DNA from: JAJDAH01 sp964487605
GTDB lineage: Bacteria > Myxococcota_A > Polyangia > Polyangiales > Polyangiaceae
NCBI GenBank assembly: GCA_964487605.1
Contig: CAZARU010000012.1
Location: 32,173-96,172, forward strand
Reading direction: 5' to 3'
DNA length: 64,000 nucleotides
Below are positions 17,095-26,406 of the stretch, in pieces; the first letter of the stretch is position 1, and every line of letters begins with the position of its first letter. A program made the position numbers and the translations under genes. A model generated the notes under the pieces. The model did not search any database. It had not been told where the DNA came from and saw only the letters and a list, made by a program, of their open reading frames with translations.

Positions 17095-18600
17095 TCAACG
17101 CGACGAACCACGGCCTTCCGTCCGCCTAACCTCGGCGACGACCCGGCGCACGTGCTCGTCTCTCTCGCGCTCGCTCTCGTAGGGCCGGAACGTGTGATCG
17201 AACGCGAGCGCGTAGAGGTCACAGACGCGGAGCGGGAGCGTGGCACCGTCCGGCGGCAGACCCGGGAGGTTCTGGGAGCCGATGACGCGATGCTTCGTCT
17301 CGAGGACGTATCGGGAGCCTTCGACCCGGAGCTGTCCTCCAACGGCACGATTGGCGAGCATGGCGAGGGTATGGCGCCGCATCGAGGCGGAGCCGGCGGC
17401 GTGCGTCTTCGCGAAGTCCGCCAGCTCGAGGTAGTCGAGCTCCGCGCCCGCCGGGATGTTCTTGGGATCGTGCCAGGCGTCGAGCAGTGTGGCGACCTCC
17501 GGCACGTCGCGATGGCGGGCGAGAACGCTGGCGCAGGGTAATGACGCATGCAGCTCGAGCAGCCCCGCCCGCTGCAAGCTGCGAGCGAGCGCCAGCACCT
17601 GGTCGGTGTCCGGCTCCTGCTCGAGGAGCCGGCTGGTCAGCCTGCAATCGGTCCCTCGCAGAGTGCGCACCTGCTGGAGCGTCCCCGGATGAGGCCCCTC
17701 CCAGTGCTTGCGCAACGCTGCGACCACGCGCGCCTGCAGCGACCGCGCGCGCTCGCGGTCCCACTCGTCGAAGGGCGACACGAGCACGGCCGCCTGGTCC
17801 AGCGCGTCCACCGTCCCGAGCGCCACCAGACCGAGGACGCGACGCTCGACCAGCTCGGTCACGCTCGGGTCGACCCGGCGCCGAAGCGCCTCGCCGCGCA
17901 TGGGCTCGCGCGGCTTCGGCCGCTCCACGATCCGGTCGAGTGCGCTTCGCCACCGATACGCCGGCAGGGAATCGTCGGCGAGCTGGTGAAACGGCACCTC
18001 GGTCTCGAACTGTCTCTCGCGAGTCGGCAGGTCGGGCCAGGAGTCAGCCGGGCCTTCGCGCGTGGCGTCGCTCGGAGCCGTGGAGACGATCGTGGCGATC
18101 GTGTCGTCGTCACAGCTTCCCTCGCGCTCGATCTCGAGCCGGAGCAGGCCGCGTAGGGGGTCGTCGAGCCATCCCCGAAACGTGCAGGCGCCGCCCCCCG
18201 TGCGTTGGTACGACCAGTCGAAGAGGTGCCCTGCGAAGCCGGCTAGACGAAGCTCCCCGACGAGCTCCGCCCGGGTGCTGGCGGCTTCCCCGCCGGCGAA
18301 CTCCGGCAAGCTGCCGCGCTCGGAGTCGGTCCGGATCTTCCACACGACGGGGGTGTGCTCCGTCAGGCAGGTTGGCTCGAGACTGAAGGGACACTTGGTC
18401 CCCGACGGGACTCGAGCCGTCAGCCCATAGGGAGAGAGGGACACCACCTGCGCGTGAGTCGCCGCGCGCGCGCGAGCCGCCCGCACTCGAGGAACGTCAC
18501 CGAACCCGTGACGCGCGAGCAGACCAAAGTACCAGATCGCGCCCGGCACCGCGACGCCGAGCGCGCCGAGCACGCCGAGCACGCCGAGCTTCCAGTTCAC
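17095..18600 (-). CDS. Membrane-anchored protein of unknown function
   Basis: I do not recognise this 501-residue protein. I chose GTG 18600 because it gives a hydrophobic N-terminal segment (NWKLGVLGVLGALGVAVPG...), while the frame upstream (open to 18915) overlaps the VWA gene and looks non-coding. After the anchor come a beta-rich part with Cys pairs (CPFSLEPTC, GGGACTF) and a helical C-terminal half with several charged stretches. It is probably the last gene of the minus-strand run TerB - lipoprotein - VWA, so it likely acts with them at the envelope. The 196 bases downstream, to the AAA/LuxR start at 16898, show nothing recognisable. Confidence 0.65.
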   Translation of the reverse strand: MNWKLGVLGVLGALGVAVPGAIWYFGLLARHGFGDVPRVRAARARAATHAQVVSLSPYGLTARVPSGTKCPFSLEPTCLTEHTPVVWKIRTDSERGSLPEFAGGEAASTRAELVGELRLAGFAGHLFDWSYQRTGGGACTFRGWLDDPLRGLLRLEIEREGSCDDDTIATIVSTAPSDATREGPADSWPDLPTRERQFETEVPFHQLADDSLPAYRWRSALDRIVERPKPREPMRGEALRRRVDPSVTELVERRVLGLVALGTVDALDQAAVLVSPFDEWDRERARSLQARVVAALRKHWEGPHPGTLQQVRTLRGTDCRLTSRLLEQEPDTDQVLALARSLQRAGLLELHASLPCASVLARHRDVPEVATLLDAWHDPKNIPAGAELDYLELADFAKTHAAGSASMRRHTLAMLANRAVGGQLRVEGSRYVLETKHRVIGSQNLPGLPPDGATLPLRVCDLYALAFDHTFRPYESERERDEHVRRVVAEVRRTEGRGSSR

Positions 18601-18682
18601 CGGTCGATGGCTCGCACACGCGAAGGGCGGGAGCAAACGCCGCTGCACGACTCGGCGCGACCCAGCCCGTTCCGCTCGACCC

Positions 18683-20161
18683 TCAGTCCTCGTCGACCCA
18701 CCCGAGCAGCGTACCCAGGACCTCGGCCTGAAGCGCGAGGGACGGATCTCGGTCGCGGCGCGCCAGCGCCGCGAGGGACGCTGCCTGCCACGCCACGAGC
18801 TCGCGCAAGCCGCCGACGCGATCGACGGCGCTCCCCGCGAACGCGCGTTCGAGGCGGCGCACCATCGCAAGCGCGGACGCGTACGCGATGACGTCCCCGT
18901 GGCGTCGATTGGCAAGCACCTCGACGTCGTCGGAGTAGCGCAGACCCACCGTCGCGCTGGACCGGAACCGGCGGCCGGTGAGCGCGTCGGTGTAGCGCGC
19001 CGTGAGCATCAGCTCGTACTCCTCTCCGGGCACGAAGTCGGGGATCGCGACGCGCAGGATCTCGGTGCGCGCCTCCCCGGCGTAGAGGTCGCCGAGCTCG
19101 ATGCGATCGTCGTAGAGCGTCATCTCGAGCTCGCCACCCGATGCCTCCAGGACGCGCGCGGGGGCCGGCGCGCTGGCGACGGTGAGCTCGACGTTGGTGA
19201 GCGCGATGTTCCCCGGAGGCGCGACGAGATCGCGGACCGCGTCTTCGCGCTCCTCGTCGCCGCGGGCGACGTGGACCTCCTCGCCGAGGGCGTCGAGCGC
19301 TGCGCGATCCACACCGTCTGCCGCACCGACGGCCACCACTCGAGCGCTGACCGCGCGGAGCGCGCGTGCGGCGCGCGCCACGGCGCCGCGGTCCGTCGCC
19401 ACGCCGTGCCCATCGCTGACGACCACCACGAGGGACCGCCCTCTCTCCGGATCCCCCTGCGCGAGCGCGACGTCGAGGGCACGCGCGAGGCGGCGCGGTG
19501 CGCGCGCAGCGCGGGCCTGGTCGAGCGCGCGGTCGAGGGCGCCCTCCAGGAGCGTGCGGTGCGTTCCGGGAACACGCGGCACGAGCGCGCTCCCGTCGGG
19601 GCCGACCAGCGCGACGCGGTCTTCACGGCCGAGATGATCGAGCAGCGCGTGGACCACGTCGGCGGCCGTCTCGCTGGTGGCGTCGAGCACGACGACCACG
19701 GAGACGGCGCTTCGAGGTGCACGACCGGAGAACGCGCGCGCGGGGACGACCGTGTCGAGCCGCACGAGCAGCTCGCCGCCCCATGACGGCACGAAGGCGT
19801 CGCTCGCCCGCGCCACGACGACGATCCCCCTGCCGGCGATGGCGACGGGCTTCGACGTCTCGGTCATGACCCCGCTCCGCGGAAGGAGGAAGCCGAGCGG
19901 CGCGCGCCACGGCTCGCTCGCGCTCCGACGAATCGCGCGCGTGGGGCGGTGCGCGCGGTCCACGACCTCGACTCCCGAGGCCGTCAGGACGGCGGCGCCC
20001 CGCTGCTCGCTCTCGGTGAAGACGAGCTGCCCGTCGCGGGTCAGCACCGGGGGCGCGCAGCCCATCGTCACGAGCAACGGCACGGCGGCGAGCCGCGCCG
20101 CCACCCGCCGTAGACGCTCTGCCCGGACCACACCAGGGGCCCGAGCAGGACTCGTGCCCAC
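18683..20161 (-). CDS. VWA-domain protein, probably membrane-anchored or lipoprotein
   Basis: A von Willebrand A-like domain starts near residue 150 (SVVVVLDATSETAADVVHALLDHL) and includes a later MIDAS-type acidic strand (SLVVVVSDGHG) and a third strand ARVVAVGAADGVD. The first metal motif reads D-A-T-S-E instead of DxSxS, so the metal site may be degenerate. The C-terminal part has a beta-sandwich-like stretch and a helical tail. The start is uncertain: GTG 20161 follows a purine-rich ggtggggcg, while ATG 20218 would add codons from a T-rich stretch that looks non-coding. A Cys follows the N-terminal hydrophobic segment (LLVTMGC), a poor lipobox. It is downstream of the TerB-like gene and a lipoprotein. 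Confidence 0.75.
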   Translation of the reverse strand: MGTSPARAPGVVRAERLRRVAARLAAVPLLVTMGCAPPVLTRDGQLVFTESEQRGAAVLTASGVEVVDRAHRPTRAIRRSASEPWRAPLGFLLPRSGVMTETSKPVAIAGRGIVVVARASDAFVPSWGGELLVRLDTVVPARAFSGRAPRSAVSVVVVLDATSETAADVVHALLDHLGREDRVALVGPDGSALVPRVPGTHRTLLEGALDRALDQARAARAPRRLARALDVALAQGDPERGRSLVVVVSDGHGVATDRGAVARAARALRAVSARVVAVGAADGVDRAALDALGEEVHVARGDEEREDAVRDLVAPPGNIALTNVELTVASAPAPARVLEASGGELEMTLYDDRIELGDLYAGEARTEILRVAIPDFVPGEEYELMLTARYTDALTGRRFRSSATVGLRYSDDVEVLANRRHGDVIAYASALAMVRRLERAFAGSAVDRVGGLRELVAWQAASLAALARRDRDPSLALQAEVLGTLLGWVDED

Positions 20162-20273
20162 CCCGCCCCACCAAAAAAACCCCTGGTTCCCGCGCTGATC
20201 CCGCGATCCGAGGGACATCGCCCCGCCGGCGCGTGAACGGCGGTCCGCGGCACCAACGTCACGGGTGGAGCGG

Positions 20274-20702
20274 TCACCCGTCGCGCTCGATGGGGTGGCC
20301 CGGGCAGCACTCGGACGGGGCGCGGGACTCGCACGTCTCGGCACGGCGGACCCGCCAGCGCCGCGGCACGCAGCGGCCCACGCAGCTCTGGATGGCCACG
20401 CCGCACTGCTCGTTCTTCGTGAAGTCGTACCCCTGATCACACACCTCGGCGGTGTCGCCGCTCTCCGGACCCTGGCAGCAGCTGCTCGGCTCGCACACCG
20501 AGCACGTGCAGAGCGCCGAGTGCGTGATGCTCGACCCCGGCTTGGGCGGCGGCCGCCCGCTGAAGCGGATCAGCGGCTCGGGCTCACTCGCGCCGCAGGA
20601 CGCGACGAGGAGGGCCACGACCACGGCGCCGAGTACGCGAGCCACGGCGGTTCGACACGGGCATCCCGCGCCCGTTGGGTGCGTCGGAACGCGCCCCGAC
20701 AC
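20274..20702 (-). CDS. Cys-rich lipoprotein of unknown function
   Basis: The 142-residue product has a hydrophobic N-terminus with a good lipobox, LVASC, so it is predicted to be exported and lipidated. The mature part is Cys-rich: CTCSVC, SSCCQG, VCDQ, EQCGV, QSCVGRC, ETCES and SECC. Disulphide bonding in the periplasm is likely. ATG 20702 is three bases after the TerB-like stop; a GTG at 20645 would give a shorter, more typical signal peptide. I recognise no family. Confidence 0.6.
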   Translation of the reverse strand: MSGRVPTHPTGAGCPCRTAVARVLGAVVVALLVASCGASEPEPLIRFSGRPPPKPGSSITHSALCTCSVCEPSSCCQGPESGDTAEVCDQGYDFTKNEQCGVAIQSCVGRCVPRRWRVRRAETCESRAPSECCPGHPIERDG

Positions 20703-20704
20703 GC

Positions 20705-21358
20705 CTACACCGCAGCCAGCGCCATCCGGAGCGACGCGGCGACCTGGGCCACGACGAGCTGCACTTCACCCTCGGAGCTGTCGAAGCGCGCACCCAGGTC
20801 GAGGAGCGCGCCGCGCTCGGCATCCCCGAGGCGCCCGTCGGCGAGCGCGACCAGCGCCGCAAAGCTGAGCGCCTCTTCCCGCTCCATGAAGTCGGTGAAC
20901 GTCGCCGCCACGGCCGTGAGGCGCGCCTCGCGCCCCTCGGCCCGGAGCGCCTCGGCGATGTCCGCGAACTGCCCCGCGAGCGACGCCGGATCCACGGCGT
21001 CACCGGTGGCGTGCGCCACCAGATGCGCCAGCGCCTCGCGCTCGCCGTCGTCCAGGCCGTCGGCCGACGCCACCAGGAACGACAGCTCGAGGATCGACGC
21101 GAAGTAGCGCGCGGCGCGCGAGTCCTCTTCGCTCTCGGCGCCAGCGCGCAGCTTGTCCGCCGCAGGGAGCCGCCCGGAGAGACTGCGCGGTCCCACCGAC
21201 GGCGCGGCCACGTCCGCCGCCTGGCGCTCGACGGCGACGCGCACCGCGGCGCGGAGCTGCTCGGGAGTGGAAGCGGGGAGTTCGATCACGCCTTCGCCAT
21301 CTCGATCACCATCTCCAGGCTCACTTGCCATCGGGACTTCCGAGGACGGCTCGAGCAT
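20705..21358 (-). CDS. TerB-like protein
   Basis: This 217-residue protein has a disordered N-terminal 70 residues and then an all-helical domain. Two acidic helix repeats are visible, LVASADGLDDGEREAL and LVALADGRLGDAERGAL. The D-G-x-(L/V)-x-x-x-E-R pattern is typical of TerB/TerB-like domains, which carry a metal-binding acidic site and occur in stress-response and envelope systems alongside VWA proteins. A VWA gene lies two genes downstream in the same run, which fits the Ter-type pairing of TerB with VWA. It is first in the minus-strand group and divergent from the PPOX-type gene at 21402. Confidence 0.7.
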   Translation of the reverse strand: MLEPSSEVPMASEPGDGDRDGEGVIELPASTPEQLRAAVRVAVERQAADVAAPSVGPRSLSGRLPAADKLRAGAESEEDSRAARYFASILELSFLVASADGLDDGEREALAHLVAHATGDAVDPASLAGQFADIAEALRAEGREARLTAVAATFTDFMEREEALSFAALVALADGRLGDAERGALLDLGARFDSSEGEVQLVVAQVAASLRMALAAV

Positions 21359-21401
21359 CGCACCTGGCGCAGCGAGAGTGCAACACCGCGAGCTTCGGTG
21401 T

Positions 21402-21923
21402 ATGGGAACGCCGATGAGCGCGCTCCCCGCACCGGCTCTCGACGTCCTGCGGAGCTACCGGACGTGCGAGTTCTCGACGCTGGCGAAGGACGGCACTCCG
21501 ATCACCTGGCCCGTCTGCGCTCGGTACCTGGAGGACGGCCGCTTCCTGCTGACGACCTCGATCGGGTTGCCGCAGAAGGCCTTCAACATTCGCCGAAACC
21601 CGAGGGTGAGCCTCCTGTTCTCCGACCCCACCGGGAGCGGTGTGAAGGAGCCGGGCATGGTCCTCGTCCAGGGCACGGCGACCGCCGAGGATCGCATCGT
21701 GACGGACATGGCGTCGCTGCCCGAACTCGAGACGTACTTCCTGGAGAACATCTTCGGGCGGCAGCCGCAGGGGAAGATGATGAGCTCGTGGATCGGGAAA
21801 CTGCTGATGCCGATGTACTACATGCGACTGCTCATCTACGTGACGCCGACACGCTGGCGCTGGTGGTCGACGCTCGACGCCTCCGCCGAGCCGACGGAGC
21901 TTCAGGCGGACCATGTGGGCTGA
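21402..21923 (+). CDS. PPOX-fold (pyridoxamine 5'-phosphate oxidase-like) flavin/F420-type protein
   Basis: The 173-residue product has the split-barrel pattern: FSTLAKDGTPITWPV, then RFLLTTSIGLPQKAFNIRRNPRVSLLFSD and MVLVQGTATAED. These correspond to the strand-loop motifs of pyridoxamine phosphate oxidase and F420-dependent relatives, where the R-N-P-R-V segment contacts the phosphate of the cofactor. Which cofactor it uses cannot be told. ATG 21402 and ATG 21414 are both in frame and the former has no clear ribosome binding site. Its 3' end overlaps the next gene by 11 bases. Confidence 0.8.
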   Translation: MGTPMSALPAPALDVLRSYRTCEFSTLAKDGTPITWPVCARYLEDGRFLLTTSIGLPQKAFNIRRNPRVSLLFSDPTGSGVKEPGMVLVQGTATAEDRIVTDMASLPELETYFLENIFGRQPQGKMMSSWIGKLLMPMYYMRLLIYVTPTRWRWWSTLDASAEPTELQADHVG

Positions 21924-22344
21924 GGCAGCGAAGGCGCTGGCGGCGTTTCCGACGGGCGTGCTCAACGCGATCGACGCCGAGGGCTCCCCGGTGAGCGTCC
22001 GTCAGGCGTCGCTCGCGTACGACGCGCAGTCCGGCAGGATGCCGGTGACGATCCCCGCCGCGCTCGACGTTCGGGAGGGCCCGGCGAGCGTCCTCTGCCA
22101 CTACCACGACGAGAAGCTGTGGAATCAGAAGGTCGTCCTGGTGCGAGGACGCGTGGAACGGACGGGGGAGCGGTGGACCTTCGTGACGACGTCGTTCACC
22201 CCACCTTCCATGTGGCAGATGCTGAAGGGGACGCGACGCGCGACCCGAAGCTACCTGGAGAAGCGAGGCCTGGAGATGCCGCGCGTGGACTTCGACGTCG
22301 TGAGCGAGATGTGGAAGCGCGTGAAGGACGTGACGAAGGGGTAA
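21913..22344 (+). CDS. Second PPOX-fold-like protein, overlapping the first
   Basis: This 143-residue protein begins inside the end of the upstream PPOX gene in another frame, which implies translational coupling. It has a short barrel-like pattern (GVLNAIDAEGSPVSVRQASL, PASVLCHYHDEKLWNQKVVLVRGRVE) similar in order to the upstream gene but without the RNPR segment. It may therefore be a cofactor-free partner or one half of a heterodimer. The helical C-terminus (MWQMLKGTRRATRSYLEKRG) is rich in basic residues. The family assignment is tentative. Confidence 0.6.
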   Translation: MWAEAAKALAAFPTGVLNAIDAEGSPVSVRQASLAYDAQSGRMPVTIPAALDVREGPASVLCHYHDEKLWNQKVVLVRGRVERTGERWTFVTTSFTPPSMWQMLKGTRRATRSYLEKRGLEMPRVDFDVVSEMWKRVKDVTKG

Positions 22345-22405
22345 GCGTGCTCGGCGTCGTACTTCGCGCCGCGCGGGCAGCGCCACTCCGCTGACTGGGC
22401 GACCG

Positions 22406-23419
22406 TCACGGCAGGTTCGGGGCGCCCGGCGTCAGGTTCGCGGTCAGCTTCCAGTCCGCGTCGTCGTTCTTCGTGTCCGTGCCGTTCGGGAGCCGCGCGA
22501 GGGAACGCTCGCTCGAGTCCGGATCGCTCGCCGTGGCGGGCGTGCCGTCCACCAGGTTCAGGGTCACGCCGTCGACGTTCGCGGCGAAGATGCCACCCTC
22601 GTAGCTCAGCGCATCGACGACGGTCTTCTTCACCGTGTCGTAGATGGCCACGCCCTCGGGGGCGCCGTTCTGCATCGTCACGGTGAGCGGGATCACGATC
22701 GCGCCGGCGTCCGCGACGACGACCGCCGGCATCGCCGCGACGAGGTACTGCCCGGCGCCCAGGGTGCCGGACAGCGGGATCCGGCCGTACTCGCTCCCGT
22801 TCAGTCCGTTGACGAAGAGCAGCGCCAGGCCCGCGAGATCGACGTCCGCCGCCGTCGGGTTGAAGATCTCGACGAACTCGCGCGTGTCGGTGCTCGGCTG
22901 ATCGTAGTCCACCTCGTTCAGCAGCAGCCCGAGCGGTGCGCCGGCGTCCACCGTCGCGTCCACCGAAGCGTCCACGCCGCCCGTGCCGCCCACGCCGCCC
23001 GAAGCGGACGCGCCCGCGGCACCGCTCGCCCCGGCGGAGGCATCGGCACCGCCCTGTGCGGCGGCACCGCCCTGTCCCGCCACGCTCGTACCGCCGTCGC
23101 CCGACGCGCCGCCGTCGCCTGCGGAGGCGCTCGCGCCGCCGAGACCGCCGCCACCGCCGGCTCCCGCGACTCCGCCTTCGGCGCTCGTTCCGCCAGCGCC
23201 ACCTGCCGCGCTCGCTCCGCCGGTCCCGCCCACTGCCCCGGCTCCCGACGTGCCTCCGGCCCCGCCCGCAGTCGCGCCCGCCGCACCCGACGCCGCGTCG
23301 CGCCTGCCGCTGAACTCGTCCGCCGGAACGAACTCGTGATCCGGGAACCCGCAGGCCCAGGCCACGAGCCCCGCGCCCGCGAGCGCCGCGGCGCGCCGCT
23401 CAGAACCGAAGCGTCGCAT
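22406..23419 (-). CDS. Lipoprotein with Gly/Ala linker and C-terminal lamin-tail domain
   Basis: The 337-residue product has a lipobox (VAWAC, Cys23). A low-complexity Gly/Ala/Ser linker of about 120 residues follows, and then a lamin-tail (LTD) domain. LLLNEVDYDQPSTDTREFVEI is the typical LTD opening, followed by NPTAADVDLAGL and a closing LSYEG. LTD proteins occur at bacterial surfaces, often with nucleases or proteases, but no catalytic domain is present here. The start overlaps the last 20 bases of the PEGA/TPR gene, so it is the third gene of a coupled run with that gene and the acyl-CoA synthetase. Confidence 0.8.
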   Translation of the reverse strand: MRRFGSERRAAALAGAGLVAWACGFPDHEFVPADEFSGRRDAASGAAGATAGGAGGTSGAGAVGGTGGASAAGGAGGTSAEGGVAGAGGGGGLGGASASAGDGGASGDGGTSVAGQGGAAAQGGADASAGASGAAGASASGGVGGTGGVDASVDATVDAGAPLGLLLNEVDYDQPSTDTREFVEIFNPTAADVDLAGLALLFVNGLNGSEYGRIPLSGTLGAGQYLVAAMPAVVVADAGAIVIPLTVTMQNGAPEGVAIYDTVKKTVVDALSYEGGIFAANVDGVTLNLVDGTPATASDPDSSERSLARLPNGTDTKNDDADWKLTANLTPGAPNLP

Positions 23420-24398
23420 CTGCCCCCGCGAAGCCCGCTCCGCCGCGCGCCCGCACGGAGACGCCCTCCTGCTTCGAGCCTCCGACGACGAAGAGCGTGA
23501 CGCCCGCCACGACTCCGACGACGCCGACGCCGAGCGACACGTCCCGGATCAAGGCCTGGCGCTCTCCGCGAGCCTGCACGTCCTCGACCGTGTCGGGGCA
23601 GACGCGGTCGCGACACGCGAGGTCCAGCTCGTCCTCGGCCTCACTGGCCTGCCCGTGGAACACGCCCGCGACCACGAACCCCGCCGCCCCCACGCCCAGC
23701 GCGATCCACGGCCACGGGGAAGCGCCGCCCGACACGCGCGCGTCGGGTGCGCCGGGACGCGCATCCTCGTCCGCCACCGCCGCGGCATCGTCCTCACCGG
23801 TCGCGCTCTCGGGCTGCAGGTCGGGCGGAACGTCGAGGATCACCTGCTGCGTCTCCCCCTCCTTCACGTAGAGCGTGCGCTGAAACGTGCGGCGATCAGG
23901 CAGGACGACGCGCACGCGATGCGGCCCGGGATCGACGTGAACGGGCTTGCCAATCTGCGCGTGCCCGAGCACGACGCCGTCGAGCTCGAGGGTGGCAGCG
24001 TCCGTCCCCTCGCCTCGCTCGACGATGAGCTTCGGGATGCGGGCCTCGAGCGTCTCGAGCGCGGCCTCGATCTCGGGAAGCACGTCCAGGGCCTTCTCGG
24101 TTGCACGGGCCTCGTGCTCGGCCAGTCGATAACCGCCGAGCGCCTCGTTCAAGCGGCCCAGGTGCTCCTTGCACCGCGCCACGTGGTAGCGCACCTGCGG
24201 CGTCATCTTGATGCGGGCGACGTCCTCGAACGTCGCGAGCGCGCCCGCCCACTGTCCGGCAGCCTCCTGCTCGAGCCCCTGGTTGTAGAGCGTGCGCGCT
24301 CGATCGAGGTCGGCCGTCGTCGTTCCCTGGGCGCATGCGGGCGCCGGTGCGCTTGCGAACAGCGCCGCTGCGAGCGGCAGCGCACACAGTACCCTCAC
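23400..24398 (-). CDS. Exported TPR + PEGA-like protein with C-terminal membrane segments
   Basis: The 332-residue product starts with a signal peptide (MRVLCALPLAAALFASAPAPACAQ). A TPR-like helical region follows (ARTLYNQGLEQEAAGQWAGALATFEDVA), then a beta-rich PEGA-type segment (LELDGVVLG...VHVDPGPHRVRV). A Pro/Asp linker leads to two hydrophobic segments (about 225-245 and 290-312). This layout recurs in myxobacteria, and a relative with the same order is at 43757. The ATG overlaps the acyl-CoA synthetase stop by four bases. Family function is not established; surface attachment or scaffolding is likely. Confidence 0.78.
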   Translation of the reverse strand: MRVLCALPLAAALFASAPAPACAQGTTTADLDRARTLYNQGLEQEAAGQWAGALATFEDVARIKMTPQVRYHVARCKEHLGRLNEALGGYRLAEHEARATEKALDVLPEIEAALETLEARIPKLIVERGEGTDAATLELDGVVLGHAQIGKPVHVDPGPHRVRVVLPDRRTFQRTLYVKEGETQQVILDVPPDLQPESATGEDDAAAVADEDARPGAPDARVSGGASPWPWIALGVGAAGFVVAGVFHGQASEAEDELDLACRDRVCPDTVEDVQARGERQALIRDVSLGVGVVGVVAGVTLFVVGGSKQEGVSVRARGGAGFAGADATLRF

Positions 24399-26353
24399 CC
24401 GCGGTACATCTCCGAGATCACGTCCGCGTACTTCTGCTCGATGAACTTCCGGCGCACCTTCAAGGTCGGCGTCAGCTCACCCTCATCGCGATCGAGGCGC
24501 TTCTCGAGGATCCGGAACTTCTTCACGGCCTCGACGCTGTTGAGCTGCTTGTTGGTCGCCTCCACCTCGTCGGCGATGAGCTTCTTCACGTCGTCGCTCC
24601 GGGCGAGATCGGCGTAGGCGCCGAACTGCACCCGGTTGGCCTGCGCCCACTCCACGAGGTTGTCCTCGTCCAGGATGATGAGCGCCGCGATGAACTTCCG
24701 CCGCTCGCCGATGACCACGGCATCGTGGATGTAGGGGCTGAGGCGCAGCTTCGCCTCCACGTACTGCGGCGCGACGTTCTTGCCGCCCGCCGTGATGATC
24801 AGGTCCTTCTTGCGATCCGTGATGCGCAGGAACCCGCGCTCGTCCACCTCGCCCACGTCGCCCGTGTGCAGCCAGCCGTCCGCGCTGATGGTCTCGGCGG
24901 TGGCCTCGGGCTGCCGAAAATAGCCCATCATCACGCCGGGGCCGCGCGCGAGGATCTCGCCGTCGTCCGCGATGCGCAGCTCGAGGCCGCCCACGACCTT
25001 GCCCACGGTCCCGGGCGAGGCGAAGCCCGCAGGCACCACCGTGATGATCGCCGTGCTCTCGGTCTGGCCGTAGCCTTCGACGAGCGGGATCCCGAGCGCC
25101 TGGAAGTAGCGGATGACGTCGGGCGAGATGGGCGCAGCGCCCGAGAGGGCGAAGCGCGTACGATCGAAGCCGAGCAGCTTGCGCAGCTCGCGCAGCACCA
25201 GCGCGTCGGCCAGGGCGTGCTGCGCCCGGAGCACACCCGGCGCGCCACCATCGCCGGCTTCCCCGCGGGCGGCCGCGGCGTGGCGGTGCTCCAGCATGCG
25301 CTTGCCGACGCCGACGGCCCACGCGTAGGCGCGGCGCTTGCCCCACGTGGCGTCCCTCATCCTGAGTTCGATGGTGTTGTAGAGCTTCTCCCAGATCCGC
25401 GGCACGGCGAAGAACACGTGGGGCCGCACCTCGGCGAGGTTCTCGCGGACGGTGTCCAGGTTCTCGGCGAAGTTCACCGTGGTGCCGTGCATCACCTGGT
25501 TGAAGACGGTGATGGTGCGCTCGGCCACGTGGCAGAGCGGCAGGAAGCTGATGTACTCGTCGTCGGGCTCGGGCGTCATGACGTCGTCCACGGCCGTCAC
25601 GCACCAGGCCATGTTCGCGTGACTGAGCATCACGCCCTTGGGCGGACCGGTCGTGCCCGACGTGTAGACCAGGATGGCGAGATCCTCGGGCTGAATGGCG
25701 GCGAGCCGCTCCTCCACGCGCTCGCCCTCGGCGGCGAGCAGGGCCTCGTTCTCCGCGAGGAACGCGTCGAAGAACACGACGTCCGGATCGTCGAAGTGTC
25801 GCAGTCCCTCGTCGTCGTAGACGATGATCTTCGCCAGCGGGACCTTCTTCCGGATCTCGAGCGCCTTGTCGAGCTGCTCCTCGTTCTCGACGAAGAAGAC
25901 CTTCGCCCCGCTGTGCTCCACGATGTACTCGACCTGATCGCTCGCGCTCGTGGTGTAGAGGGCAACGGTGACGCCACCGGCGCTGAGGATGCCCAGGTCC
26001 GTGAAGAGCCACTCCGCGCGGTTCTCGCTGATGAGCGCGACGCGATCCCCGGAAGACACCCCCAGGCGAATGAGCCCGAGGGCGACCGCCCGCACCGCGC
26101 GCTCGTAGTCCTTCCAGCGCAGCTCTTCCCAGAGGCCGAGCTCCTTGCGCCGGATGGCGACGCGTTCGGGATGCGCGCGGCACCGCTCGAAGAACGACCC
26201 CGTCAGCGTCTTGCCGACCTCGCGCGCCTGCTTCACGCGCAGCGCCTCCCGCTGCTCGAAATCGGGATCGACGAAGGTGGGCGCGGCGCCGTCGGTTTCG
26301 CGCTCGGCTTGGGGCTCGCGCTCGCGCACGGCGGGGCTCTGCTGAAGCTCCAT
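24395..26353 (-). CDS. Long-chain acyl-CoA synthetase (AMP-forming)
   Basis: The 652-residue protein carries the AMP-binding signature YTSGTTGPPKGVMLSHAN at about 230-247, YGQTES near 427-432, and the A8-A10 region HTGDVGEVDERG...TDRKKDLIITAGGKNVAP from about 490. It activates fatty acids to acyl-CoA through an acyl-adenylate. Length and motif spacing match the long-chain (ACSL/ACSBG-like) group rather than acetyl-CoA synthetase. ATG 26353 follows a TATACT hexamer on the minus strand (26368-26363), a possible -10 box with a very short leader. It is first in the run acyl-CoA synthetase - PEGA/TPR - lamin-tail lipoprotein. Confidence 0.95.
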   Translation of the reverse strand: MELQQSPAVREREPQAERETDGAAPTFVDPDFEQREALRVKQAREVGKTLTGSFFERCRAHPERVAIRRKELGLWEELRWKDYERAVRAVALGLIRLGVSSGDRVALISENRAEWLFTDLGILSAGGVTVALYTTSASDQVEYIVEHSGAKVFFVENEEQLDKALEIRKKVPLAKIIVYDDEGLRHFDDPDVVFFDAFLAENEALLAAEGERVEERLAAIQPEDLAILVYTSGTTGPPKGVMLSHANMAWCVTAVDDVMTPEPDDEYISFLPLCHVAERTITVFNQVMHGTTVNFAENLDTVRENLAEVRPHVFFAVPRIWEKLYNTIELRMRDATWGKRRAYAWAVGVGKRMLEHRHAAAARGEAGDGGAPGVLRAQHALADALVLRELRKLLGFDRTRFALSGAAPISPDVIRYFQALGIPLVEGYGQTESTAIITVVPAGFASPGTVGKVVGGLELRIADDGEILARGPGVMMGYFRQPEATAETISADGWLHTGDVGEVDERGFLRITDRKKDLIITAGGKNVAPQYVEAKLRLSPYIHDAVVIGERRKFIAALIILDEDNLVEWAQANRVQFGAYADLARSDDVKKLIADEVEATNKQLNSVEAVKKFRILEKRLDRDEGELTPTLKVRRKFIEQKYADVISEMYRG

Positions 26354-26406
26354 CGGACGCCGAGTATACCCGGATCGGGCGAGGGAGCGCTCGAGGATCG
26401 GCTACT

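Noticed and set aside
20161..20185. A T-run on the minus strand as a possible terminator
   Set aside because: Seven Ts are present but I could pair only a weak, interrupted stem upstream, so no terminator is called.
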